DNA of 64,000 nt from assembly GCA_026224775.1 (NCBI GenBank), contig JAMFRP010000019.1, forward strand, positions 417,712 through 481,711, given 5' to 3'. Below are positions 48,033 through 56,955 of this stretch, in pieces (within the stretch, counting starts at the first letter, position 1; the number at the start of each line of letters is the position of its first letter). The DNA is from Bacteroidota bacterium (GTDB taxonomy: Bacteria > Bacteroidota > Bacteroidia > Sphingobacteriales > Sphingobacteriaceae). Below the pieces are notes generated by a model. It worked only from the letters and a program-made list of their open reading frames with translations. It made no database searches and was not told the origin of the DNA. The translations under genes and the position numbers were made by a program.

Positions 48033-48674
48033 CTATTTATCACCCAGAACCTTTTTCCTTAATTGTTTTGATATCTCTTCAGTTACGCAAATAATATCCT
48101 CAGCTACGTGGGAATTGTTTACTATCACCTGATCACATTCATTTTTGTAGGGCAGCAGGAACTCTTTGTAGGCGGGTACAACATGGTTTACCCATTTATA
48201 CATCACATCGTCGTGCGAGTAGCCACGTTCAAGTAAATCGCGTTTGATGCGGCGCTGAAGGGCAACATCGTCATCTGCGTCAATAAATATCTTAAGGTCG
48301 AGTTGTTCAGAGATGTTTTTAAAATGCAGGATAAACAAGCCCTCAACAATGATGATAGGCGCCGACTTGATTTCAAGCATTTTAGGTATTGCACTTGGAT
48401 TATTGAAAGTGTATTCCTTTTTAGTGATAGATCGGCCCTCCAGCAAACTTTGAATATCTTCTTCAAAATGCTGGTGATCGATAGTATCCGGAAGGTCGAA
48501 ATTGAAGTGTTTATTTTCCTCGGCCGTCATATCCGGCGGTACAGGAAAATAATAGTCATCCTGCGATACCAAAGAAACTTCGCTATCGCTGAAATGCTTT
48601 AAAAAACACTTTAAAAAAAAGGTTTTGCCTGAGCCGCTTCCCCCTGCAATCCCGATTATAAAAGGTTTATTCAT
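48033..48674 (-). CDS. udk: Uridine kinase
   Basis: P-loop kinase of 213 aa phosphorylating uridine and cytidine in pyrimidine salvage. Walker A GGSGSGKT at 11-18, then QDDYYFP, NFDLPDTIDHQHF, and the lid region IDADDDVALQRRIKRDLLERG. Length and order are as in UdkA enzymes. Its start overlaps the upstream LysM gene by 8 bp. Confidence 0.93.
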   Translation of the reverse strand: MNKPFIIGIAGGSGSGKTFFLKCFLKHFSDSEVSLVSQDDYYFPVPPDMTAEENKHFNFDLPDTIDHQHFEEDIQSLLEGRSITKKEYTFNNPSAIPKMLEIKSAPIIIVEGLFILHFKNISEQLDLKIFIDADDDVALQRRIKRDLLERGYSHDDVMYKWVNHVVPAYKEFLLPYKNECDQVIVNNSHVAEDIICVTEEISKQLRKKVLGDK

Positions 48675-49608
48675 TCGGGCTACCGTAGCTAATGCTTACA
48701 TGAAAACGCTTGTCCAAAGCACCTAATGAGTCGGCAACGTTTTTAGTTACCACAATAATAACATCTTTATTAGCCTCATTATCTGTAAAACGACCTACAA
48801 CTTTTGCATAAGTTGTTAAATTGGTCATTGGGTTGGTTATTTTAATAACCGTACCTATAGGCGCGGTACGGTGCAATACTAATTTTTTATTCGGATCGAG
48901 ATCGGCATCATCCATCCAGGTGGCAACACCTTTTTCATCCTTTTCATATAAACCGAAATGGTTTGCGTTGAATTTAACCGCATTGGCACTATCCGCAGGA
49001 ACAACTACCGATGTTGCATCAGGTTTTGCCGTAACAGGCGCAGTTTGAACTGGGGCAGGAGCTTGTCCGGCACGTACTTTAATTAGTTCGCCCGGGGTTA
49101 ATGTGCTTGATGTTAAGCCATTAATATTGGTAATATCTTCAACCGTTGTTCCGAAGCGCTTTGCTATTGAATAAAGTGTTTCACCTGCTGATACCTTGTA
49201 ATCCTGGGTTGGGGCATTGTTGCTGGTTACTACCGTTTTTTGTTCAGGTTCTGCTTGTTCCTGCTGTGCTGGCGGCGTGCTTACTTGTTGCTTAACAACC
49301 ACAGGTGGCGTTGGCTGAGGCTTTTGTGGTGTGTTATATGACGATTCTAAAAAAGGCCTGTCGGTAGGTACTTTAATAATCACACCAATTTGCATGGTTG
49401 CGTTATTGTTGTATTGGATGATGGTCTTCGGGCTAACTTTATATCGTCGACCTATAGAATAGTAGTTGTCTTTCGGATCTACCTTATGTAGTATGATTTT
49501 TTTGCCGTCTTTGTTCTCAACGCCGATAGAGTCGCGCAGTGAGTTGGCAAAAAGAGAGGTTGTTGATGTTAAGAGAATGGTAACGAGTAATAAAATCCTA
49601 AATTTCAT
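48667..49608 (-). CDS. LysM-domain protein with C-terminal RlpA-like double-psi barrel
   Basis: Secreted protein of 313 aa: signal peptide (MKFRILLLVTILLTSTTSLFA), LysM 1 (about 40-82; DNYYSIGRRYKVSP), a Pro/Gln-rich linker, LysM 2 (about 136-178; YKVSAGETLYSIAKRFGT), a second linker and a C-terminal region (about 235-310; HRTAPIGTVIKITNPMTNLTTYAKVVGRF) like a double-psi beta barrel of the RlpA group. Probably binds peptidoglycan. No catalytic Asp can be assigned confidently. Operon with the DUF4905 gene upstream and udk downstream. Confidence 0.87.
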   Translation of the reverse strand: MKFRILLLVTILLTSTTSLFANSLRDSIGVENKDGKKIILHKVDPKDNYYSIGRRYKVSPKTIIQYNNNATMQIGVIIKVPTDRPFLESSYNTPQKPQPTPPVVVKQQVSTPPAQQEQAEPEQKTVVTSNNAPTQDYKVSAGETLYSIAKRFGTTVEDITNINGLTSSTLTPGELIKVRAGQAPAPVQTAPVTAKPDATSVVVPADSANAVKFNANHFGLYEKDEKGVATWMDDADLDPNKKLVLHRTAPIGTVIKITNPMTNLTTYAKVVGRFTDNEANKDVIIVVTKNVADSLGALDKRFHVSISYGSPNE

Positions 49609-49629
49609 AATAAATTATAATACAGTAAT

Positions 49630-50388
49630 TTATAAGCTTAAAACTTTTAATTCTGACTTGTTTTTAATATAAATCAAGCGGTTTTTATGTAATATGAACG
49701 CTTCCGGTTGTAACTTTTGTATATCATTGTTTAATAAATCCTCATATACCTTAACCGCACCATCCAATATATACAGATACTGTTTAAGCATCCCCGCCTG
49801 CAAAGCGTGCAAAGATACAATTCTGAAATTATTGTATTCGAGATAATGTACACTATTTCCAAAAACTGGAAGAACTAGCGCTTCATGCGGCAAAGTATCA
49901 GGCGGTAATACATCAGGAACAGTGATATTGTTTTTTATTTCGGATAACATAGTGGGTTCATAAATGCGCTCGACTATACCGGTTTTAATATCAATTAAGA
50001 AAAGTTTTTTTGGGTGGATGTGGGTGTCATACAGAATAGGTCCCCTGGTAGTCAAGTGATCAAAAGCGTATATGTAGTTCGTCCACAAAACGGCGCCATC
50101 GGTATCAATTGCGGTTAGTCCACGGTGTGCCGGGCCGGTTGCTGATTGGTAATTGTGGAGAAGCAATACACCATTAAAAGCGGTTTCAATGCCGGTGAGC
50201 CACCTTTCCGGGGTTACCAGATCTTTAAAATTAAGATTGCCATTGTTTAGATCAATTGATGAAAAGCTTACCTGTTTTTCGCTGTCGTTACGGATTTCTA
50301 TAAAAATAGTATCGCTTATTTCATCAATTTCCATACGCCAGATGGAGCCATTAAATTGCTGATTGATGTATGGTTGATGCACTGTCAT
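49630..50388 (-). CDS. DUF4905-family protein
   Basis: Cytosolic-looking protein of 252 aa without signal peptide or TM segment. Repeated beta-strand units (GLTAIDTDGAVLWTNY, LFLIDIKTGIVERIYEP) suggest a propeller-like fold, and the sequence resembles the Bacteroidota DUF4905 family. Function unknown. It precedes the LysM gene by 21 bp, so it is probably co-transcribed. Confidence 0.75.
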   Translation of the reverse strand: MTVHQPYINQQFNGSIWRMEIDEISDTIFIEIRNDSEKQVSFSSIDLNNGNLNFKDLVTPERWLTGIETAFNGVLLLHNYQSATGPAHRGLTAIDTDGAVLWTNYIYAFDHLTTRGPILYDTHIHPKKLFLIDIKTGIVERIYEPTMLSEIKNNITVPDVLPPDTLPHEALVLPVFGNSVHYLEYNNFRIVSLHALQAGMLKQYLYILDGAVKVYEDLLNNDIQKLQPEAFILHKNRLIYIKNKSELKVLSL

Positions 50389-50417
50389 AAAAGGTAAAAA
50401 TATGGTTATTTATATTA

Positions 50418-50501
50418 ATGGAACCCGAAATATTAAAAATTACCGACAGTGCCCGGGATGATGGTACCAATAATATGGTTAACCGTTTTTATGCAGTTTA
50501 A
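50418..50501 (+). pseudogene. Possible remnant of a small coding sequence
   Basis: A 27-codon frame from ATG 50418 ending at TAA 50499-50501; past the stop the same frame still reads protein-like (GKYLDAVLIYQLK) until the family A palindrome. It may be the remains of a gene broken by a stop and the repeat, or chance. No family recognised. Confidence 0.2.
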
Positions 50502-50545
50502 AGAGGAAAATACCTGGATGCAGTGCTCATTTATCAATTAAAAAT

Positions 50546-50611
50546 GTCATTGCGAGGTACGAAGCAATCGCGAACTTTGCTTCCGGCGATTGCTTCGTAC
50601 CTCGCAATGAC
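50546..50611. repeat. Palindromic repeat, family A, copy 5 (short)
   Basis: 66-bp element with arms GTCATTGCGAGGTACGAAGC and its exact complement; the mutated TAC/GTA pair is compensated in both arms, so pairing is kept. Confidence 0.9.
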
Positions 50612-50622
50612 AATAATATTAT

Positions 50623-51462
50623 TTATTCTCCTGTCGGGAAATCCGCACCGGTTGTGGTGTCTTCCCATGTATCAAAATCCTTCTTTAATACTTCCAGTTT
50701 ATTGCGTGCACCTTTAAGGGCTGCCACACCTAACAATAAATGTAGTGGTGGATTTTCTGATTCTACAGCATCAACAATGGCTTTTGCGGCGCGCACCGGG
50801 TCGCCGGGTTGTTTGCCACTGTAACCACGAATGGTATTCTTATTGGTTTCGGCAGTGGTTTTGTAATCATCAATTACAATTTTGCTGTTATTTGCTGATC
50901 GCCCAGCCCAATCGGTACGGAAGCCACTCGGACAAACCACCGTAACCTTAATGCCTAATGGCGCGGTTTCTTTTGATAGCGCATCTGAGAAACCATCAAC
51001 AGCAAATTTAGTAGCGTTATAATAACCAACAGCAGGGAAACCCACCAAGCCGCCAATAGATGCTACGTTAACGATGTTGCCACTGCGTTGTTTACGCATT
51101 AATGGTAGCACAGCCTTTGTCATGTTGGCTAACCCCCAAAAGTTTATCTCGAACATACGGCGTACTTCGTCGTCTTCGCTTTCTTCTATCGCTCCGAAAT
51201 AGCCTATACCAGCATTATTTACCAATACATCTATCTTCTCGAATTTTTTGATTGCTTCTTCAACTGATGATTTAATCTCATCGGAACTCGTTACGTCAAG
51301 CTTTACAGCTATTGAAGTATCAGGATAATCTGCCACAATATCTGCTACATCATCTGTTTTGCGTGATGCAACTACCGCCTTATGCCCCAATTCTAAAACT
51401 TGTTTAGCTAATTCGCGACCGAAGCCGGTTGAACAGCCAGTTATAAACCATACTTTTTTCAT
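50623..51462 (-). CDS. Short-chain dehydrogenase/reductase
   Basis: Classical SDR of 279 aa: TGCSTGFGRELA (8-19) NAD(P)-binding loop, NNAGIGYFG, and the catalytic Y-xxx-K in GYYNATKFAVDG. Substrate unknown; similar proteins are annotated as generic oxidoreductases of the retinol-dehydrogenase-like group. Single gene, followed immediately by a family A palindrome that may serve as terminator. Confidence 0.9.
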   Translation of the reverse strand: MKKVWFITGCSTGFGRELAKQVLELGHKAVVASRKTDDVADIVADYPDTSIAVKLDVTSSDEIKSSVEEAIKKFEKIDVLVNNAGIGYFGAIEESEDDEVRRMFEINFWGLANMTKAVLPLMRKQRSGNIVNVASIGGLVGFPAVGYYNATKFAVDGFSDALSKETAPLGIKVTVVCPSGFRTDWAGRSANNSKIVIDDYKTTAETNKNTIRGYSGKQPGDPVRAAKAIVDAVESENPPLHLLLGVAALKGARNKLEVLKKDFDTWEDTTTGADFPTGE

Positions 51463-51620
51463 AAGTTTTTTATCTAATAATCAAATTAACAGTTATAGGG
51501 AGAAATGTTTGTCAGGATAAAGACATTGTGGAGAATTATAGCCAAAAATTAACCTTAGGTTGTTATGAAACGCTTATATTGAAGCCTTAAACTATTGACA
51601 ATTCAATAACCTTTTGCCTT

Positions 51621-52088
51621 ATGACAGAAACCATAACCTCAAAATATAGCTTGTTTTTCTGGGCTAAAATATTGTTAGGCATTTTATTCGAAGGCTTTAT
51701 TGTATTCCTGGTTTTTCAGGAGGGGATAAAAGATTCAATCCCTGAAAAATTAATTACGGCTAATAATCTTATGCTTATTTTAATTGTTTTAATAGCAGGA
51801 ATTATCATAACACTTTTATTTCCACCTAAAAGCGTAATAGTTTCGCCAGATCAGGTTGTTTTTCGCAGTTATATCACCCAAAAGAAAAGAAAAATCACCT
51901 ATCCTGATATTGATAAAATAAGAACTGTAAGAAAACAAAAATTTATAAGGGGTGGAGATGAAATTAACTACCAGCAGTTGGAGTTGGTGCTGATTAATGG
52001 GGATGTGTACGCTTTTAATGAAGATGATTATGATAATTATGAATCATTAAAAGCAGCTATCTACGATCACAAGTTTCGGGAGCAATAG
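51621..52088 (+). CDS. Membrane protein with bacterial PH-like domain
   Basis: Protein of 155 aa. Two TM helices (about 11-33 and 48-68) followed by a cytosolic or periplasmic strand-rich domain (VIVSPDQVVFRSYITQKKRKITYPDIDKI to INGDVYAFNEDDYDNYE) that resembles bacterial PH/YcxB-type domains. Function unknown. Convergent with the next small gene. Confidence 0.65.
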   Translation: MTETITSKYSLFFWAKILLGILFEGFIVFLVFQEGIKDSIPEKLITANNLMLILIVLIAGIIITLLFPPKSVIVSPDQVVFRSYITQKKRKITYPDIDKIRTVRKQKFIRGGDEINYQQLELVLINGDVYAFNEDDYDNYESLKAAIYDHKFREQ

Positions 52089-52111
52089 ATAGCTGTTTAT
52101 ATAAAGATCGA

Positions 52112-52453
52112 CTATTTATAAGTCGATAAATGTGTAGTTTTTATGCTTAGCAAAAAGGTTTTACCAACAGCTATTTTTACGCTTTTATCCAGGAACATCG
52201 CTTTAATAGTTTCATCAGATCTTAAAGCTTCGTAAAGGTCGCGGGCTACGGGTGAGCCGCTTAAGCTGGTTGTTACTTTGCCATTTTCAATTGTTATGCT
52301 GAAAGTGTAACCTGATTTACCGCGATCGCCGGCTGATTCAAAATCTGTAATGTTTAATTTAAAGCTTTGATCCTCTGTCAAACTTCTTTTTAAGTGCAGG
52401 CGAATAACCGGAAGATATTTTTTCCAGGTTTGTAGATAAGTTCTTTCTTCCAT
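52112..52453 (-). CDS. Hypothetical protein
   Basis: Cytosolic-looking protein of 113 aa, mixed alpha/beta, no motif recognised. It begins MEERTYLQTWKKYLPVIRLHLKRS and contains a beta-hairpin-like FSITIENGKVTTSLSG. Same strand as the 85-aa protein 91 bp upstream. The open frame has clean boundaries and normal codon use. Confidence 0.6.
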   Translation of the reverse strand: MEERTYLQTWKKYLPVIRLHLKRSLTEDQSFKLNITDFESAGDRGKSGYTFSITIENGKVTTSLSGSPVARDLYEALRSDETIKAMFLDKSVKIAVGKTFLLSIKTTHLSTYK

Positions 52454-52544
52454 GTAGGGTGTAAAGGTATAATTAAAAACAAGGAAATGAGGATAATTAT
52501 GCGATTACCCGTGTGAAAGAACAAATTGAACGGTAAGCCTTGCT

Positions 52545-52802
52545 TTAAATATATTTTCCGCTAGTAAATCCAATCGATTTGGGTTCCTGGTTTTCAACCA
52601 CTAAGCCTTCAATATAAAGCTGTTCATCCACTATTTTATAATCTAATGAATTTTCGTCAATCTTGAATTTTTCATCTTTTATGGCATCTTTAAGCTGTGC
52701 TAAAATAGCCTCTCTATTAAATGGCTTACTTATTTTCAAGTTGTCGTTAACCACTTTTAACTTTACATCATCAACTCTATAAGAGAATATTTTCGCTTTC
52801 AT
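52545..52802 (-). CDS. Small hypothetical protein
   Basis: Protein of 85 aa, charged, no signal peptide. Pattern of alternating strands and one helix (REAILAQLKDAIKDEKFKI). No family recognised. It lies 11 bp downstream of the MHS transporter gene and is probably co-transcribed. Confidence 0.6.
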   Translation of the reverse strand: MKAKIFSYRVDDVKLKVVNDNLKISKPFNREAILAQLKDAIKDEKFKIDENSLDYKIVDEQLYIEGLVVENQEPKSIGFTSGKYI

Positions 52803-52813
52803 TTTAAGGGTTA

Positions 52814-54106
52814 TTAATCTTTATGTGCATTTACTTTCATTAATGAACCAGCAGCAAGTAACGCTAAAAAGGTTATGGCAGCAGCAATCGACAGATAAAA
52901 ACCAACGTAAGTAAGCCCATATTTTGTAGCCAGCGTAGTAGCTAAAAAAGGTGTCAATGATGCTCCCAATATCCCGGCCAATGTAAAGCACAATGATGCA
53001 CCTGTATAACGTACAGATGCAGGGAAAATTTCCGCCAGCGCGGTGCCGATAGGCCCGTAAGTCAAGCCCATTAAAAACATACCGATAACCAGGAATAACA
53101 CGGTTACCGCCCAAATACCTGTACTGAATAATTGTGAAAAGAATAAGCCAAATATGAAAATGCCAATAGTGGCTATGATTAACATTTTATTGCGGCCAAT
53201 CTTATCGGCTAAAACAGCCGAGATAGGTATACCCAAACCAAAAAACAACATTGATATCATTTGAGCGATCAGGAAACTGGTTTTGGAATAATGCAACGCT
53301 GATGTACCCCAACTTAGGGTAAATACTGTCATCAAATAAAATAACAAGAATGTGGTTATGGTTGCGATGGTACCTAGTACAATGGCTTTTGTATGTTTGG
53401 TAAATACATCAGCTACAGGTAGTTTTACACGATCATTTTTTTCAATGATCTTTAAAAAGTCAGGAGTTTCGGTAATTTTTAATCGAACATAAAGGCCAAC
53501 CCAAACTAATAAAGCACTCGCTATAAAAGGAATGCGCCAGCCGAAATCTAAAAACTGTTGGTCACTCAGTGTTTTGCTCAGTAACAGGAAAGTACCGCTT
53601 GATACCAGGAAACCAATTGGCGCGCCCAATTGCGGAAACATACCATACCAGGCTTTTTTACCTTCAGGTGCGTTTTCGGTAGCTAATAATACCGCGCCAC
53701 CCCATTCGCCACCTAGACCGAGTCCTTGTCCAAAACGGAATAAACACAACAGGAGAGGAGCCAATACACCAATAGAATGATAAGAAGGTAAAAGCCCTAT
53801 GGCTACGGTTGACGGCCCCATGGTCATTAAAGCTGCCACCAAAGTTGCCTTTCGACCTTTACGGTCACCAAAATGCCCGAATAAGGCTGCACCTATTGGC
53901 CGGGCAAGAAATGCCAGTGCAAATGTCGCGAAGGATGCAAGTGTGGCTGCTGTTGGACTGCTTGTGGGGAAAAACAATTTGGGAAATACTAATACTGCCG
54001 CGGTAGCGTAAATATAAAAATCGAAAAATTCAATAGTGGTTCCAATCAGGCTTGCCACTAATATTCTTCTTACCGGGTTTCCTGTAGTAGTATTTGTGTG
54101 ATTCAT
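52814..54106 (-). CDS. MFS transporter, metabolite:H+ symporter (MHS) family
   Basis: Twelve-TM transporter of 430 aa. MHS features: SLIGTTIEFFDFYIYATAAVLVFPKLFF at the N-terminus, GHFGDRKGRKATLV (motif A loop), RFGQGLGLGGEWGGAVLLATE and the repeat ADKIGRNKML in the second half. The group includes ShiA, ProP and KgtP-type carriers of organic acids and osmolytes; the substrate here cannot be told. Confidence 0.92.
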   Translation of the reverse strand: MNHTNTTTGNPVRRILVASLIGTTIEFFDFYIYATAAVLVFPKLFFPTSSPTAATLASFATFALAFLARPIGAALFGHFGDRKGRKATLVAALMTMGPSTVAIGLLPSYHSIGVLAPLLLCLFRFGQGLGLGGEWGGAVLLATENAPEGKKAWYGMFPQLGAPIGFLVSSGTFLLLSKTLSDQQFLDFGWRIPFIASALLVWVGLYVRLKITETPDFLKIIEKNDRVKLPVADVFTKHTKAIVLGTIATITTFLLFYLMTVFTLSWGTSALHYSKTSFLIAQMISMLFFGLGIPISAVLADKIGRNKMLIIATIGIFIFGLFFSQLFSTGIWAVTVLFLVIGMFLMGLTYGPIGTALAEIFPASVRYTGASLCFTLAGILGASLTPFLATTLATKYGLTYVGFYLSIAAAITFLALLAAGSLMKVNAHKD

Positions 54107-54426
54107 TAGGGTTTATTTTTACGTTGAATAAAAGTAAACCCAAACATATCATATTTCAATCAATATTCTATACGATCCATTACCGAAAATGAGTTGATTT
54201 TAGTTAACCATTAAAGGATCATAATTAATGGCTCGCTACAATTAACCTTTGCGGCATAGATGAAAAATAAGTACTTTTCGACCCTTGAACAGCGTATGGA
54301 GATAACATTAATTAAAACAACCCCTGTGTTTTTGTTGTCTTAAATCCAATATCGAGATGTTTAAAAGCGTTTAATTATAGCATCATCATCTAAAAAACAA
54401 GTAATATCAGGAGCAGGCTAAAACAG
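54107..54426. other. Divergent intergenic region (MHS transporter / hybrid kinase)
   Basis: 320 bp, AT-rich, no gene seen. It must contain the promoters of both divergent genes. No -24/-12 element and no convincing Bacteroidota -7/-33 pair was found. Confidence 0.4.
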
Positions 54427-56955
54427 ATGGCAGGGGATAAACACACTTATTTTGCGCAATCCATTAAGGGGAAGATCATTATCGCCTCGGTTTTGGGGTG
54501 CCTTACTTTATTACTAGCCTGGGGTATCACCAAAGTGGCTTTTAAGCACATGCTTACCGCCGTTGAAAAAATATCTACCCCAAACGATAAATTACGATTG
54601 GTTAATGAACTCACCCACCGGGTTGTACAGCTTGATCAGGCGCAGAAAACAGAGATATTAAATAATCCGGCAAATTATTACAGCTTGTTTAGCGAAACAA
54701 AAAAGCAGTTGCTGATTATTGATACGCTGCAAACATTGTATGCTGATGATGACAAACAGGTGAAACGCATTAATTCACTTAAAAAACTACTTATTGATCA
54801 TGATAAGCTTTTTATTAGCTACTTGAAAGTAAGAGAGGGCTTGGTGAATAACAAGGCATTTTCTGGTCAGGTTAAATTACTTAACGACCTGGTTGATAAA
54901 AGTGCCACGCAAAATGACAGCAATGTTGTTACAACTGAAAAGCAGGTGCGTACTACCACGGTTACCCCGCTGCACTGGGATACCACCAAGGATAACCGTG
55001 GCTTTTTTAGCAAGTTATTTGGCAAAAAAAAGAAACAGACAGTAAAACCATCTTTCAATATAGTTCATGTTGAGTTGGATACCAAGCATGACAGTGCCGC
55101 GATGGCCAAGCAGGACAGTATTCTTAAAGGTATGGGGCAAACCATGCGTCGGCTGGAGAAAGGGCAATTACAGCGTAGTGCATTGTTTGTAAATAAGGAG
55201 TCTATTTTAAATAAAGTTGATAATAAGCTTATCAAGCGGATACTAGTTATACTTAAACAAGTAGAGGCCGAGGCTGTAAAACAAACGGCTTTAAATAATA
55301 GCACGGCTAAAAATGTAGTTAATACAAGTGTTACCCGCATAAGCTATATAATTTTAGCATTCCTGTTTATTACTATTGGCTTATTGTATTTTATTTTAAG
55401 GGACATTGGCCGTATCAATCAATACAGAATAGATATTGAAGCTGCGCGGGACGAAGCGGAATACCATGGACAGGCAAAGCAACGCTTTTTATCAAACATG
55501 AGTCACGAAATCCGTACCCCATTACAATCAATAATAGGGTATGCTGAACTGATGCGCCAACAGGATCATGCCAGCAAAAGCGATATTGATGCCATTTACC
55601 GCTCGTCAGAACATTTGATGCATATTGTTAACGAGGTGCTTGATTACAACCGTATCATATCGGGTAAATTCAATATTAATAACACGGTTTTTAATATGAC
55701 AGAACTGCTTACTGATGTATTATCAGCAATGAGATTGCAGGCTGTTAAGAAAGATATTCAATTGGTTGCTGATTATGACATCCCCGATAGTCAATACTTA
55801 TTAGGTGACGCTTTCCGATTAAAGCAGATACTATATAACCTATTAGGTAACGCCATTAAATTTACAGATACCGGGGAGGTGAAATTATCAATAGTAACTA
55901 TTGTAACCAGTAAGGGGATACGGTATGTTTTTACCGTGAGCGATACCGGAGTTGGGTTATCTGCTAAAGATATGAACCGGATATTTAATGAATTTGAGCA
56001 GGTATCCGGAAATCCAAGCCATATAAAAGGAACAGGATTAGGGCTAACTATCAGCAAGGCGCTTGTTGAAGCTCAGGGTGGTACAATGAGTGTGAAAAGC
56101 AAATTGGGGCATGGCAGTAGCTTTACATTTAATTTAAGTTACGAAAACGCGGCAGAACCTGTAACTGAAAGTATCGAGCCGAAAAATAAGCCTCAGCGAA
56201 TAAATTATGGCAAAGTATGGCTTGTTGACGATGATACTTTTATAACCGATTTGTGTAGTGCGGTATTCAGTTTACATCATATAAAACATAGGTGCTTCGC
56301 TTCGGCCGGTGAAGTTTTGAATACGGCTTTTGACCCGGAGGTGAAATGTATTTTGCTGGATATAAGAATGCCTGATATGAGTGGGATAGAGCTATGCAGG
56401 CTGTTAAAACAGCGTATTCCGGGCGATGTGTTAATATACGCGATAACCGCGCAGGTATTACCAGGCGAGAGGGAATCAATTTTAAATAAAGGTTTTAGTG
56501 GGATATTAATGAAACCATTTAGGGAGCGGGAGCTACTGGCCTTGGTATCGCCGGTAATTAATAATGAGGTTGATCATCAGCCTGAAGTGAAACTTGATTT
56601 GACCATGATCAAGAAAATGACATTAGGTGATACCAGGCAATTGAACAAAATATTAAAACGCTTTACCGAAGACTGTATAGATGATGTTGCCGAATTAAGG
56701 TTAGGTATGGGTAATTACGATAACGAGAAGTTGGTGTTATTGGTGCATCGTATTGCCGGCCGTACCGCTCAAATAGGGGCTGCCGACCTTGCTGCCGATT
56801 TTAGGAGGGCTGAAATAGATTTTGTAAAAAATGATTTATCCGATGCCGTTAAAATAGAAACCATTATTCTATTAACTAATAGGCTGCAGATGCTGGTAAG
56901 GCAGGTAACAAGTATTTATCTTGATGATGATACACCAGAATACATAGATAATTAA
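54427..56955 (+). CDS. Tripartite hybrid sensor histidine kinase (HisKA-HATPase-REC-Hpt)
   Basis: Membrane-bound phosphorelay kinase of 842 aa. TM1 about 17-38, a long periplasmic helical sensor (39-304), TM2 about 307-326, then HisKA with His360 (SNMSHEIRTPLQ), HATPase_c (NLLGNAIKF, DTGVGL, GTGLGLTI), a receiver domain with Asp645 (LLDIRMPDMSG) and a C-terminal Hpt domain with His774 (LVHRIAGR). All four phosphorelay residues are present. The likely partner is the NtrC-type regulator encoded convergently; the two genes overlap by 4 bp at their 3' ends. Confidence 0.93.
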   Translation: MAGDKHTYFAQSIKGKIIIASVLGCLTLLLAWGITKVAFKHMLTAVEKISTPNDKLRLVNELTHRVVQLDQAQKTEILNNPANYYSLFSETKKQLLIIDTLQTLYADDDKQVKRINSLKKLLIDHDKLFISYLKVREGLVNNKAFSGQVKLLNDLVDKSATQNDSNVVTTEKQVRTTTVTPLHWDTTKDNRGFFSKLFGKKKKQTVKPSFNIVHVELDTKHDSAAMAKQDSILKGMGQTMRRLEKGQLQRSALFVNKESILNKVDNKLIKRILVILKQVEAEAVKQTALNNSTAKNVVNTSVTRISYIILAFLFITIGLLYFILRDIGRINQYRIDIEAARDEAEYHGQAKQRFLSNMSHEIRTPLQSIIGYAELMRQQDHASKSDIDAIYRSSEHLMHIVNEVLDYNRIISGKFNINNTVFNMTELLTDVLSAMRLQAVKKDIQLVADYDIPDSQYLLGDAFRLKQILYNLLGNAIKFTDTGEVKLSIVTIVTSKGIRYVFTVSDTGVGLSAKDMNRIFNEFEQVSGNPSHIKGTGLGLTISKALVEAQGGTMSVKSKLGHGSSFTFNLSYENAAEPVTESIEPKNKPQRINYGKVWLVDDDTFITDLCSAVFSLHHIKHRCFASAGEVLNTAFDPEVKCILLDIRMPDMSGIELCRLLKQRIPGDVLIYAITAQVLPGERESILNKGFSGILMKPFRERELLALVSPVINNEVDHQPEVKLDLTMIKKMTLGDTRQLNKILKRFTEDCIDDVAELRLGMGNYDNEKLVLLVHRIAGRTAQIGAADLAADFRRAEIDFVKNDLSDAVKIETIILLTNRLQMLVRQVTSIYLDDDTPEYIDN

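Noticed and set aside
22952..50622. CRISPR array
   Set aside because: The repeated units are palindromes at widely separated sites with no regular spacers and no cas genes.
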